59,012 nucleotides of DNA from an uncultured Faecalibacterium sp. Lineage in GTDB: Bacteria > Bacillota > Clostridia > Oscillospirales > Ruminococcaceae. The notes under the pieces are model-generated. The model was not told the origin of the DNA. It saw only the letters and a program-made list of their open reading frames with translations, and ran no database searches. The DNA is taken from positions 1 through 59,012 of the forward strand of contig CAKSWQ010000011.1 in assembly GCA_934512105.1 (NCBI GenBank), in the 5' to 3' direction. The position numbers were made by a program, and so were the translations under genes. Below are positions 16,128-22,731 of the stretch, piece after piece. Every line of letters begins with the position of its first letter. Position 1 is the stretch's first letter.

Positions 16128-16161
16128 TTTTGTTACATTTGAACATACGAATGTTACAAAA
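16128..16161. promoter_or_regulatory. Direct/inverted repeat upstream of ptsHI, candidate operator
   Basis: TGTTACA occurs at 16131 and again at 16152, exactly 21 bases (two helical turns) apart. The flanks also make an imperfect palindrome (TTTTGT.ACATT / AATGT.ACAAAA). It lies in an AT-rich 290-base gap between ptsH and the DUF4830 gene that otherwise shows no gene. Confidence 0.35.
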
Positions 16162-16268
16162 ATCCGTGCTTTGTCTAATTTTTGTCGAATCGTTTGTAAA
16201 AACTAGGCAGTTTGTGCAACTGCCGGACACGTGGCTGAAAAAGGTCGTTTTTCCCCGAAATGCCGTCC

Positions 16269-16922
16269 CTATTCCACGGGATACCCCTCTGCATCCAGCG
16301 GCAGCTCGGTGTAGGGGGCTGCCTGCGGGGCGGCTTCGGGCGCTGCGTCCGGCTCGCCGGAGGTCTGCTGCGCGGTGCTGTCGGTCAGCTGCTCATCGTG
16401 CCGCTCGCCCCAGTCGCCGCTGTAATCCTCGCCGGAGGTCTGTTTTGCCAGCTCGTTCTGGGCGTCCTGCAGCCCCAGCACCGTACCGGAGGGTTTTTCC
16501 AGCAGATACGCGCCCACCGCTTTCTTTTTATACACCAGCAGCACGCCGTAGCGGCTGGTCTCGCCGCTGCTTGCCGCCGGGAGCAGTGCCGACCATTTTT
16601 CCACCGTTTTGCCCTTGTAGCGGGCAAGGTCCATGCCGCTCTGCTGCACCACGCCGTTGAAGGCGGAAAAGCTGTCGTCCCACTTGCGGGGGATCTTGAC
16701 CTTATCCGCCGTGATGGACGCGCCGTCCACCTCCAGCCCGTAGCCGGTAAACCATGTCTGGATGTCCTGTGCGCTCTCGATACGGTTCACCGGGGCAGCA
16801 ACCGCCACCGTCCGGGTACTGATGAACCGCCCCAGCATGGCGCTGAACACCACCAGCGCGCAGCACGCCGCCCCTGCTCCCAGCTTTTTCAGGCTCGTCT
16901 TGCTCAGTGTTACCACAAACAT
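16269..16922 (-). CDS. DUF4830-type anchored protein
   Basis: A 217-residue protein with an N-terminal membrane anchor (about 15-36) and a DUF4830-like domain (about 50-150). That assignment rests on my recollection of the family pattern, visible as FTGYGLEVDGASI, VKIPRKWDDSFSAFN, GMDLARYKGKTVEKW and YGVLLVYKKKAVGAYL. The C-terminal 60 residues are low-complexity, rich in Ala/Pro/Glu. ATG 16922 follows GGGGAGG. The function of the family is unknown. It lies downstream of the GntR gene, 148 bases away. Confidence 0.75.
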   Translation of the reverse strand: MFVVTLSKTSLKKLGAGAACCALVVFSAMLGRFISTRTVAVAAPVNRIESAQDIQTWFTGYGLEVDGASITADKVKIPRKWDDSFSAFNGVVQQSGMDLARYKGKTVEKWSALLPAASSGETSRYGVLLVYKKKAVGAYLLEKPSGTVLGLQDAQNELAKQTSGEDYSGDWGERHDEQLTDSTAQQTSGEPDAAPEAAPQAAPYTELPLDAEGYPVE

Positions 16923-17004
16923 ATCCCCATGCCTCCCCGCCATTTGCGCTTGCATACTCTGCCACCAGCTTATGCACAAAAACAGGGGAGTATGCCCTGT
17001 TTTT

Positions 17005-17074
17005 GCGGCATTGCCAAAAGGCGTCCCCTTGGGGGGAGCAGTCAAAGCCGTCAGGCTTTGACTGAGGGGGTCAG
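17005..17074. repeat. Partial family 1 repeat
   Basis: AAAAGGCGTCCCCTTGGGG and CCGTCAGGCTTTGACTGAGGGGGT: only the right part of the element. It abuts the GntR stop codon. Confidence 0.7.
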
Positions 17075-17826
17075 TCCTCTTTTTTATCCATGATATATGC
17101 CGCCATACCGATGGTGCCGTCATCCGGGTCCTCGCCATCGTAGACCTTTTTGATGTAGCTGCGGTTGAAGTTCAGGTGCATCACCATGGCAGCTTTTGCG
17201 CCGATGGGGTCGTGGTTGGCAATGGCTTCGGTGATCATGCGGTGGGTCATGATGGTCTCATCAATGAGCTTTTTGTGGGTGACGTTCACGAACATCATCA
17301 CTGCCGTGTCGATGACCGGGATCAGCTGCCCCACCACCAGATTCTTGCTGCTCTCGGCGATGCAGGTGTGGAAGGCGATGTCGTCCTCAATGTAGCGGTC
17401 GCCCTCGTGGATCTTGGTCTCCACCCGCTCGCAGAGCCGCCGCAGCCGCTCGATGTCCTCCGGGGTGGCGTTCTGCGCCGCCATCTCCGCAATGCCCGGC
17501 TCCAGCAGCAGACGGACGTTTACCAGATCAAAGGCCAGTGCATTCTTGTCCTGCACGCTGCGCAGGTTCAGCGGGTCGGAAAGCCCCTTGACCGTGGTCA
17601 CCACATAGGTGCCGGAGCCCTGCCGCACCTCCACGATGCCTTTGCTGGACAGCAGCTTCACCGCCTCGCGGATGGTGCTGCGCCCCACCCGGAACTTTTC
17701 GCCCAGCGCAAACTCGTTGGGCAGCTTTGTGCCCGGTTCCGGCGCTTCGTCCAGAATATAATGGTAGATCTGGTCCTCCACCTGTTCGGCCAGCAGCTTG
17801 TTTTTCAGGTGTGAAAATTCACTCAT
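17071..17826 (-). CDS. FadR-subfamily GntR transcriptional regulator
   Basis: A 251-residue DNA-binding regulator. The N-terminal winged helix (about 8-75) has EPGTKLPNEFALGEKFRVGRS followed by TIREAVKLLSSKGIVEVRQG. The C-terminal FCD ligand/metal-binding domain (about 95-240) has RLLLEPGIAEMAA, DIAFHTCIAESS and AMVMHLNF; the Asp/His residues fit the metal site of the FCD family. Members usually respond to organic or sugar acids; the ligand here is unknown. ATG 17826 follows ACGGAGGGAGCTGCC. It lies 39 bases downstream of the GNAT gene and is probably co-transcribed. Confidence 0.9.
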   Translation of the reverse strand: MSEFSHLKNKLLAEQVEDQIYHYILDEAPEPGTKLPNEFALGEKFRVGRSTIREAVKLLSSKGIVEVRQGSGTYVVTTVKGLSDPLNLRSVQDKNALAFDLVNVRLLLEPGIAEMAAQNATPEDIERLRRLCERVETKIHEGDRYIEDDIAFHTCIAESSKNLVVGQLIPVIDTAVMMFVNVTHKKLIDETIMTHRMITEAIANHDPIGAKAAMVMHLNFNRSYIKKVYDGEDPDDGTIGMAAYIMDKKED

Positions 17827-17865
17827 GGCAGCTCCCTCCGTGTTCTTGCGCATTTAATGGTCTGT

Positions 17866-18468
17866 TTATCCCCACACACTGCCGTCCGGGCTGAAGAACT
17901 GAACGTGTTTTTGCCACTGGGTGGGGCTGATGGCGCGGCGGTAGCAGTCGGCCAGCGCCTCTACCACGGTCTCCGGGGCAAGGGAGGCGCAGCCCGGGCA
18001 GTCCAGCACCAGAATGCGGAACCATGCGTCAAAAAGATGCTCGGTGTAGTGGGTGTCCCATGCGCCGCAGCGGGCGTAGAAGCCCAGCCGTCGCACCGCC
18101 ATGGCGGCATCCTCGGCCTTTTCCGGCATCTCGGCTTCAATCAGGATGGCTTCGGCGTTGCCCTCTTGGGCGGGCAGCTGCGCCAGCAGCTGCGCCCCGA
18201 TGCCGTGGGCGCGGTAGGCGGGCACCACGGCAAAATAATCCAGCTGGCTCACCCGGCAGCCCTCCGGCCGCACCATCAAAAGATAAGCCGCCAGCGTGTC
18301 GCCGTCAAACACGCCCCATGTGTGGGCGGTGCCGTCCGCTTCGCTGTTCAGGATCATGCTCAGGGGCTTCAGTTCCCCGGCGGGAAAGTCCCGGCGCATC
18401 TCGTTCAGATACACTCCGGTCAGCTCAGGGCCGGTGAGCAGCCGCCATGTGAAGGTTTTGGTACACAT
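17866..18468 (-). CDS. GNAT-family N-acetyltransferase
   Basis: A 200-residue acetyl-CoA-dependent acetyltransferase. Motif A, the acetyl-CoA loop, is seen in LDYFAVVPAYRAHGIGAQLL, followed by a strand and helix with RRLGFYARCG. The substrate is unknown. Start chosen at ATG 18468 (AAAGGGATC about 10 bases upstream); an in-frame ATG at 18507 lies only about 20 bases from the predicted transcription start. Confidence 0.8.
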   Translation of the reverse strand: MCTKTFTWRLLTGPELTGVYLNEMRRDFPAGELKPLSMILNSEADGTAHTWGVFDGDTLAAYLLMVRPEGCRVSQLDYFAVVPAYRAHGIGAQLLAQLPAQEGNAEAILIEAEMPEKAEDAAMAVRRLGFYARCGAWDTHYTEHLFDAWFRILVLDCPGCASLAPETVVEALADCYRRAISPTQWQKHVQFFSPDGSVWG

Positions 18469-18531
18469 ACGATAAAGATCCCTTTCCGATGCTCCTTTGC
18501 GCAGCATCACGTTTTTTGTTCTGTCCCGTAT

Positions 18532-18560
18532 AGCATAACGGATGTGCTGCCGAAAGTCAA
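18532..18560 (-). promoter_or_regulatory. Sigma-A promoter of GNAT-GntR genes
   Basis: Minus-strand TTGACT, 17-base spacer, TATGCT. Divergent from the prmA promoter. Confidence 0.65.
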
Positions 18561-18607
18561 TCTGTGCACCTTTTCGGGCGGCAGCGCCGCCGGTTTTGCC
18601 GGGGGGC

Positions 18608-18636
18608 TTGCATCCCGGCGCAGAATCGGGTACTAT
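18608..18636 (+). promoter_or_regulatory. Sigma-A promoter of prmA-rsmE
   Basis: TTGCAT, 17-base spacer, TACTAT, about 69 bases before the prmA start. Confidence 0.6.
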
Positions 18637-18704
18637 ACAGGTGACAGAATTTTTCCCTCCGGCGCTGCCGGAAGGGCAGGGATACAAAAAAGGAGACTTG
18701 TACT

Positions 18705-19619
18705 ATGGAATGGACCGATATCCGCCTGACCGTGGCCAAGGCTGATGCCGAAAACGCCGAGGCCGTTGCCACCCTGATCGCCGAGGGCGGCATCTACATC
18801 GAGGATTACAGCGACATCGAGCAGCAGGTGGCCGAGATCGCCCATGTGGACCTGATCGAGCAGGAGCTGCTGGACAAGCCCCGGGATACCGTGATCATCC
18901 ATCTGTATCTGGAGCCGGGCGCTTCTCAGGTGGAAACGCTGGCGCTCATCGCCGCCCGCATGGAGGCCGCCGGCATCCCCTACACCGTGGAGACCGAGGG
19001 CGTGGAGCAGGAGGACTGGCAGAACGGCTGGCGCAAATACTACCACCCCATGGAGATCGGCAGCCGTCTGGCTGTGGTGCCCTCGTGGCAGCAGTACGAC
19101 ACCGACCGGGTCAAGCTGATCCTTGACCCCGGCCTTGCCTTCGGCACCGGCGGTCACGAGACCACCAGTCTCTGCCTTGAGGCGCTGGACGAGCAGGTGC
19201 GCGGCGGCGAGCGGGTGCTGGATATCGGCACCGGCAGCGGCATCCTTGCCATTGCCGCCCTCAAGCTGGGCGCTGCCAGCGCCGAGGGCGTGGACATCGA
19301 CCCTGTGGCGGTGCGCACCGCCGGGGAGAATGCTGCCCTGAACGGCGTGCAGGATAAGCTCACCGTGCTGGTGGGCGACCTGTCCGACAAGGCCAGCGGC
19401 ACCTATGACATCATCACCGCCAACATCGTGGCCAACGCCATCCTCAGCCTTGCCCCCGCCGTGCCCGGCCTGATGGCCGAGGGCGCCACCTTTATTGCCA
19501 GCGGCATCATCGACAGCCGCAAGGACGAGGTGATCGCCGGGCTGGAAAAGGCCGGTCTCGCCGTTGCAGAAGTCAAGGAAAAGCGCGGCTGGGAGTGCAT
19601 CGTCTGCAAAAAGGCCTGA
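18705..19619 (+). CDS. prmA: Ribosomal protein L11 methyltransferase
   Basis: SAM-dependent methyltransferase that trimethylates ribosomal protein L11. The 304-residue protein has the N-terminal L11-recognition domain (about 1-100, including EDWQNGWRKYYHPMEIG) and a Rossmann methyltransferase domain. The SAM loop is VLDIGTGSGILAIAALKLGA; DPGLAFGTGGHETT and the catalytic-site motif ITANIVANAI are intact. ATG 18705 follows AAAGGAGACTTGTACT. Followed after 31 bases by rsmE, a frequent pairing in Firmicutes. Confidence 0.95.
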   Translation: MEWTDIRLTVAKADAENAEAVATLIAEGGIYIEDYSDIEQQVAEIAHVDLIEQELLDKPRDTVIIHLYLEPGASQVETLALIAARMEAAGIPYTVETEGVEQEDWQNGWRKYYHPMEIGSRLAVVPSWQQYDTDRVKLILDPGLAFGTGGHETTSLCLEALDEQVRGGERVLDIGTGSGILAIAALKLGAASAEGVDIDPVAVRTAGENAALNGVQDKLTVLVGDLSDKASGTYDIITANIVANAILSLAPAVPGLMAEGATFIASGIIDSRKDEVIAGLEKAGLAVAEVKEKRGWECIVCKKA

Positions 19620-19650
19620 TATTCAACTATTGTAAAAAGGAGCGCACAAT

Positions 19651-20394
19651 ATGCCGCACCGCTACTTTACCACCGAGATCTCCGACGGCACCGCCACCCT
19701 GCGGGGCGCGGATGCCCATCACCTTGCCCGGGTGATGCGGGCAAAGCCGGGGGATACCGTCATCCTCTGCGACGGCAACGCCGTGGAGTACACCGCCACC
19801 ATCACCGGCTTTGGGGAGGACAGGGTAGACTTTGCCGTAGAGCCGGGCTACCCCAGCGCCGCCGAGCCCACCGTGGAGGTGACTTTGCTGGCGGGCTATC
19901 CCAAGCAGGACAAGCTGGAACAGATCATCAAGCATGGGGTGGAGCTGGGCGCTGCCCACATCGTGCCCTTTTTCAGCCGCTACTGCGTGGCTGCCCCCAA
20001 AAAAGAGGAGCAGAAGAACGAGCGCTACAACCGCATTGCGCTGGAAGCCGCCAAGCAGTGCGGCCGGGGCGTTCTGCCGGACGTAGCCCTGCCGCTGCCG
20101 AACTTCGGGGCAGTGTGCCGCAGCTTTGACCAGTACGATCTGGTGCTGTTCTGCTACGAGTGCGGCGGCGCACCCCTGCGCCAGCTGCTGGCTGAGGCAA
20201 AGCCCGCCGACGGGCAGAAGCTGCGCCTTGCCATCGTGACCGGTGCAGAGGGCGGCTTTGCCGCCGAGGAGGCCGAAATGGCCGCCAAAGCCGGGGCAAA
20301 AACGGTGGGCCTTGGCCCCCGCATCCTCCGGTGCGAGACCGCCCCGCTGGCGGTGCTCTCCGCCGTCATGACCCTGACAGGGAATCTGGAGTAA
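19651..20394 (+). CDS. rsmE: 16S rRNA (uracil1498-N3)-methyltransferase
   Basis: SPOUT-class methyltransferase for m3U1498 in the decoding region of 16S rRNA (247 residues). A PUA-like N-terminal domain (HRYFTTEI, ADAHHLARVMRAKPGD) precedes the knotted SPOUT domain with KQDKLEQIIKHGVELG, VTGAEGGFAAEE and LGPRILRCETAPLAVLS. ATG 19651 follows AAAAAGGAG. Second gene of the prmA operon, ended by the hairpin at 20464. Confidence 0.95.
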   Translation: MPHRYFTTEISDGTATLRGADAHHLARVMRAKPGDTVILCDGNAVEYTATITGFGEDRVDFAVEPGYPSAAEPTVEVTLLAGYPKQDKLEQIIKHGVELGAAHIVPFFSRYCVAAPKKEEQKNERYNRIALEAAKQCGRGVLPDVALPLPNFGAVCRSFDQYDLVLFCYECGGAPLRQLLAEAKPADGQKLRLAIVTGAEGGFAAEEAEMAAKAGAKTVGLGPRILRCETAPLAVLSAVMTLTGNLE

Positions 20395-20404
20395 GACGCT
20401 TGAC

Positions 20405-20462
20405 GATTTAAATGGTCTCCGCTTTGCTCTGACCATCTTCAGCGGAATAATTATTTAAAATT
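20405..20462. repeat. Short palindromic repeat, family 2
   Basis: GATTTAAATGGTCTCCGC, TTTGCTCTGACCAT and TTCAGCGGAATAATT: same element as at 8437 and 58338, in the opposite orientation. Confidence 0.75.
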
Positions 20463-20463
20463 G

Positions 20464-20502
20464 GCACCCCGGGAAATCTGCGGATTTCCCGGGGTGCATT
20501 TT
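20464..20502 (+). terminator. Terminator of prmA-rsmE
   Basis: GCACCCCGGGAAATC / GATTTCCCGGGGTGC stem followed by ATTTTC. Confidence 0.85.
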
Positions 20503-20557
20503 CACGGAAGGGGTCGTAAAGAAAAACGACAGCTATAACAAAAAAGGACGTATCTGC

Positions 20558-20586
20558 TTGACAAATACGCCCAGAATGATTATACT
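20558..20586 (+). promoter_or_regulatory. Promoter of a small antisense RNA (candidate antitoxin)
   Basis: Consensus-like TTGACA, exactly 17 bases, TATACT. No coding region follows; the only element downstream is a terminator 57 bases after the -10, so the product should be a small RNA of about 100 nt. Confidence 0.75.
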
Positions 20587-20597
20587 GAAAACAGAAA

Positions 20598-20631
20598 AGG
20601 TGCTGCCCGGCAATGGTCAGCTTCCATACCC
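20598..20631 (+). repeat. Motif shared with the toxin mRNA leader (copy in antisense RNA)
   Basis: AGGTGCTGCC, TGGTCA and GCTTCCATACCC in this order. The partner copy, on the minus strand at 20908-20947, has AGGTGTTGCC, TGGTCA, GCTTCCGTACCC. Together they form a long inverted repeat around the toxin gene. Confidence 0.7.
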
Positions 20632-20642
20632 TAGACAATCAG

Positions 20643-20691
20643 AAAAGATTGGCCGTTTGAGTCGGGAAAACTGTGGCGGTCAATCTTTTTT
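20643..20691. terminator. Shared bidirectional terminator of toxin mRNA and antisense RNA
   Basis: AAAAGATTGGCCG pairs with CGGTCAATCTTTT (one G-T pair). The plus side ends in TTTTTT, a strong terminator; the minus side ends in TCTTTTCTG, which is weaker. The toxin stop codon lies in the right arm. Confidence 0.8.
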
Positions 20692-20799
20692 GTTTTGCTT
20701 GCTCTCGATGTACTGTAACACTTTTAACGTAACGTCAACCGTTTCGTAGACCACGGTAACGATAAGCGTTGCCAAGGCCAAGGTTTCCAGCAGCGTCAT
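20680..20799 (-). CDS. Candidate type I toxin, 39-residue hydrophobic peptide
   Basis: Peptide starting MTLLETLALATLIVTVVYE and ending in a basic, polar tail ESKQNKKD. The hydrophobic stretch (about residues 3-30) should insert into a membrane. Size, a Glu near the N-terminus and the Lys-rich end resemble the TxpA/BsrG and holin-like type I toxins of Firmicutes. ATG 20799 follows AAAGGGGGGATGTCCT, a G-rich ribosome site 7 bases away. It has its own promoter 178 bases upstream, a structured leader and a convergent antisense RNA. Too short for usual gene calling. Toxicity is inferred, not shown. Confidence 0.65.
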   Translation of the reverse strand: MTLLETLALATLIVTVVYETVDVTLKVLQYIESKQNKKD

Positions 20800-20907
20800 A
20801 GGACATCCCCCCTTTGCCGTCAGGCTCCGGGAAGATCACAAATTCTCAAAAAAGTTCTTTTCCCGGCGTTGCGCCTGATTCATTCCGAAGAACGAGTTTT
20901 GCGAGCC

Positions 20908-20947
20908 GGGTACGGAAGCATGACCACCTGCAATGCAGGCAACACCT
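20908..20947 (-). repeat. Motif shared with the antisense RNA (copy in toxin leader)
   Basis: On the minus strand AGGTGTTGCC, a small CCTGCATTGCAGG palindrome, TGGTCA and GCTTCCGTACCC. See the partner at 20598-20631. Confidence 0.7.
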
Positions 20948-20952
20948 AGTCT

Positions 20953-20970
20953 ACCGCCTTTTCAGGCGGT
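20953..20970 (-). promoter_or_regulatory. 5'-terminal hairpin of the toxin mRNA leader
   Basis: ACCGCCTGAAAAGGCGGT on the minus strand begins at the predicted transcription start. Such 5' stems stabilise other type I toxin mRNAs. Confidence 0.6.
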
Positions 20971-20976
20971 ATTTTT

Positions 20977-21005
20977 ATTGTAGCATACTTTTTTATTCGT
21001 TACAA
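20977..21005 (-). promoter_or_regulatory. Promoter of the type I toxin candidate
   Basis: Minus-strand TTGTAA, exactly 17 bases, TACAAT, placing the transcript start near 20970 and giving a leader of about 170 nt before ATG 20799. The leader holds no other gene. Confidence 0.75.
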
Positions 21006-21027
21006 CAAAAATATTTGCATGGTGAAA

Positions 21028-21061
21028 GAGGCTGCTGCACAAAGGTTTGTGCAGCAGCCTC
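21028..21061 (-). terminator. Terminator of the patatin/EI-like operon
   Basis: GAGGCTGCTGCACAAA, short loop, exact complement; flanking runs on both sides are T-poor but present (TTATTATTTT on plus, TTTC on minus). It insulates the toxin promoter from the operon. Confidence 0.7.
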
Positions 21062-21099
21062 TTATTATTTTGCATTATATTACGATTTGTAAAGCTTTC

Positions 21100-22731
21100 T
21101 CAGGTATTTTCCCCGGCATCCGGGTGGGCGTCGGTGTCCAGCAGGGACTGCTTTACCTTGAGCAGATTCTGGGGGCTGACCGAGAAGCTGCGCAGACCAA
21201 GGTGCAGATACTGCGCGGTGTTGGCGGGGTTGCCCACGGCAAGGCCGCAGATGGTCACCGGGACATGGCGCACGCTGGCGGCATCCATCACCATGGAAAT
21301 CAGCTTTTTCATGGCCGGGCTGGCGGGGCGGTAGTAGTGCTCTGCGCTGGCAAGCTCCCGGTCAGCGGCGTGGGTGTACTGGGTCAGGTCGTTGGTGCCG
21401 ATGACCAGAAAATCGCAGCCGTGGGCTACAAAGTCCTCCACGGTCAGGCAGGCGGCGGGGATGCTCAGCATCACGCCGAACTGGGTGTTTTCGTTGAAGG
21501 GCACGCCCCGCTCCCGCAGGCTCTGGCGGCAGTGCTCCACGATGCTCATGGCGGCGTCCCAGTCCTCCACCTCGGTCACCATGGGGAACATCACCCGCAG
21601 CGGCCCGCGGGCGGCGGCGCGCAGCAAGGCGCAGATCTGGGTCTGGAACTGCTGGGGCTGGCGCAGGCTGTTGCGGATGCCGCGCAGGCCGAGTTTAGAG
21701 GACTGCGGCCCCTGATTGGCATCGGCCACGGTGCGGTCGGAGCCAAAGTCGAAGGTGCGCACGGTCATGGGGCAGCCGTTTGCCGCTGCCAGACAGGAGC
21801 AGTAGAAGAAATACTGCTCCTGCTCGTCCAGAATGCGCCCGGGCAGCATCATATAGCTGCTGCGCAGCAGCCCCACGCCCTTGGCGCCGGACTGCATGGC
21901 AGTGTCGATATCCTCCGGGCCGAAGCAGTTTGCCAGCAGCTCAAAGGGCACGCCGTCCCGCGTCTCGTCCGGCAGGCTGCGCAGCTGCTTCAGCTCCGCG
22001 TCCTCGCGCTGGAGCTGACAGATGCTGGTCTCCGCCTGCTGGCGGGCAACGGCGTCCGGGTCAAGGATGCACACGCCGTTGTTGGCGTCCAGAATGACGG
22101 CGCGCCCGTCGCAGTCGTCCAGAAAATCCTTGCCCACCTGCACGATGCCCGGGATGTTCATTGCCCGGGCAATAATGGCGGCATGGCTCTGGCCGCTGCC
22201 CTCGGCGGTGATGACGCCTAAGATCATGCCCGAGGGCACACTGAACAGGTCGGTGGGCATCAGCCGGTCGGCGGCAAGGATCACCGGATGATCCAGCGCC
22301 AGCCACACCCGGGGGCGGTTGGTCAGGATGTTGATCACCCGGCGGGTGGCGTCCAGAATATCCACGCTGCGCAGCTGCATATAGGGGTTATCCTTCATGT
22401 TGGCAAGCTGGTCGGCGTAGCGCTGCCCCACCTGATGCATCGCCGCCGAGGCGCTGATGCCCGCATTGATGCAAAAGCGCACCTCGTTCATCATGCCCTC
22501 GTCGTCCAGCATCATGCTCTGGAACAAAAAGATGGCCTGCTCGGTGGGGGCGGCGCGCTCCGCCATGGAGTCCAGCTCGTTCTGCGCCGTGTGCACGGCG
22601 TTTGCCAGCAGCCGCAGCTCCCGCTCCGGGTTGAAAGGGCCGTGGCTGAAGGTCTCCACATGGTGCTCCAGTCGGCTCACCTGTCCCAGCACCAGCCCCG
22701 GGGAGGCGGATACGCCTTTATAAACCTTCAT
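21100..22731 (-). CDS. Enzyme I-like PEP phosphotransferase paralogue
   Basis: A 543-residue paralogue of PtsI. The phospho-His domain keeps His183 in GSGQSHAAIIARAMNIPG, and the barrel keeps GVGLLRSSYMML, TVRTFDFGSDR and VIGTNDLTQYT. The catalytic cysteine remains in TICGLAVGN, but the Cys-Gly-Glu seen in PtsI is Cys-Gly-Leu here, and GLYRTEF is changed to GLLRSSY. It may therefore be a slow or specialised EI, perhaps serving a non-sugar regulatory PTS. No HPr gene is adjacent. ATG 22731 follows GGAGGTGAC and overlaps the patatin gene by 14 bases. Confidence 0.88.
   Translation of the reverse strand: MKVYKGVSASPGLVLGQVSRLEHHVETFSHGPFNPERELRLLANAVHTAQNELDSMAERAAPTEQAIFLFQSMMLDDEGMMNEVRFCINAGISASAAMHQVGQRYADQLANMKDNPYMQLRSVDILDATRRVINILTNRPRVWLALDHPVILAADRLMPTDLFSVPSGMILGVITAEGSGQSHAAIIARAMNIPGIVQVGKDFLDDCDGRAVILDANNGVCILDPDAVARQQAETSICQLQREDAELKQLRSLPDETRDGVPFELLANCFGPEDIDTAMQSGAKGVGLLRSSYMMLPGRILDEQEQYFFYCSCLAAANGCPMTVRTFDFGSDRTVADANQGPQSSKLGLRGIRNSLRQPQQFQTQICALLRAAARGPLRVMFPMVTEVEDWDAAMSIVEHCRQSLRERGVPFNENTQFGVMLSIPAACLTVEDFVAHGCDFLVIGTNDLTQYTHAADRELASAEHYYRPASPAMKKLISMVMDAASVRHVPVTICGLAVGNPANTAQYLHLGLRSFSVSPQNLLKVKQSLLDTDAHPDAGENT

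Larger units (their letters stand above)
20593..20691 (+). ncRNA. Candidate type I antitoxin RNA, convergent with the 39-residue toxin gene
   Basis: Predicted from a strong promoter and a terminator, giving about 99 nt. Its 3' end (20680-20691) is complementary to the last codons and stop of the toxin gene, and the shared terminator stem adds more complementarity to the toxin mRNA 3' end. Its 5' part (20598-20631) repeats, in its own sense, a motif found in the toxin leader. The organisation matches convergent Firmicute type I systems such as txpA/RatA or par. The role is inferred. Confidence 0.6.

Noticed and set aside
20693..20826. Alternative frame starting ATG 20806 (minus) in the toxin region
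   Set aside because: It hits a stop after 23 codons and its start overlaps the ribosome site of the 39-codon frame.
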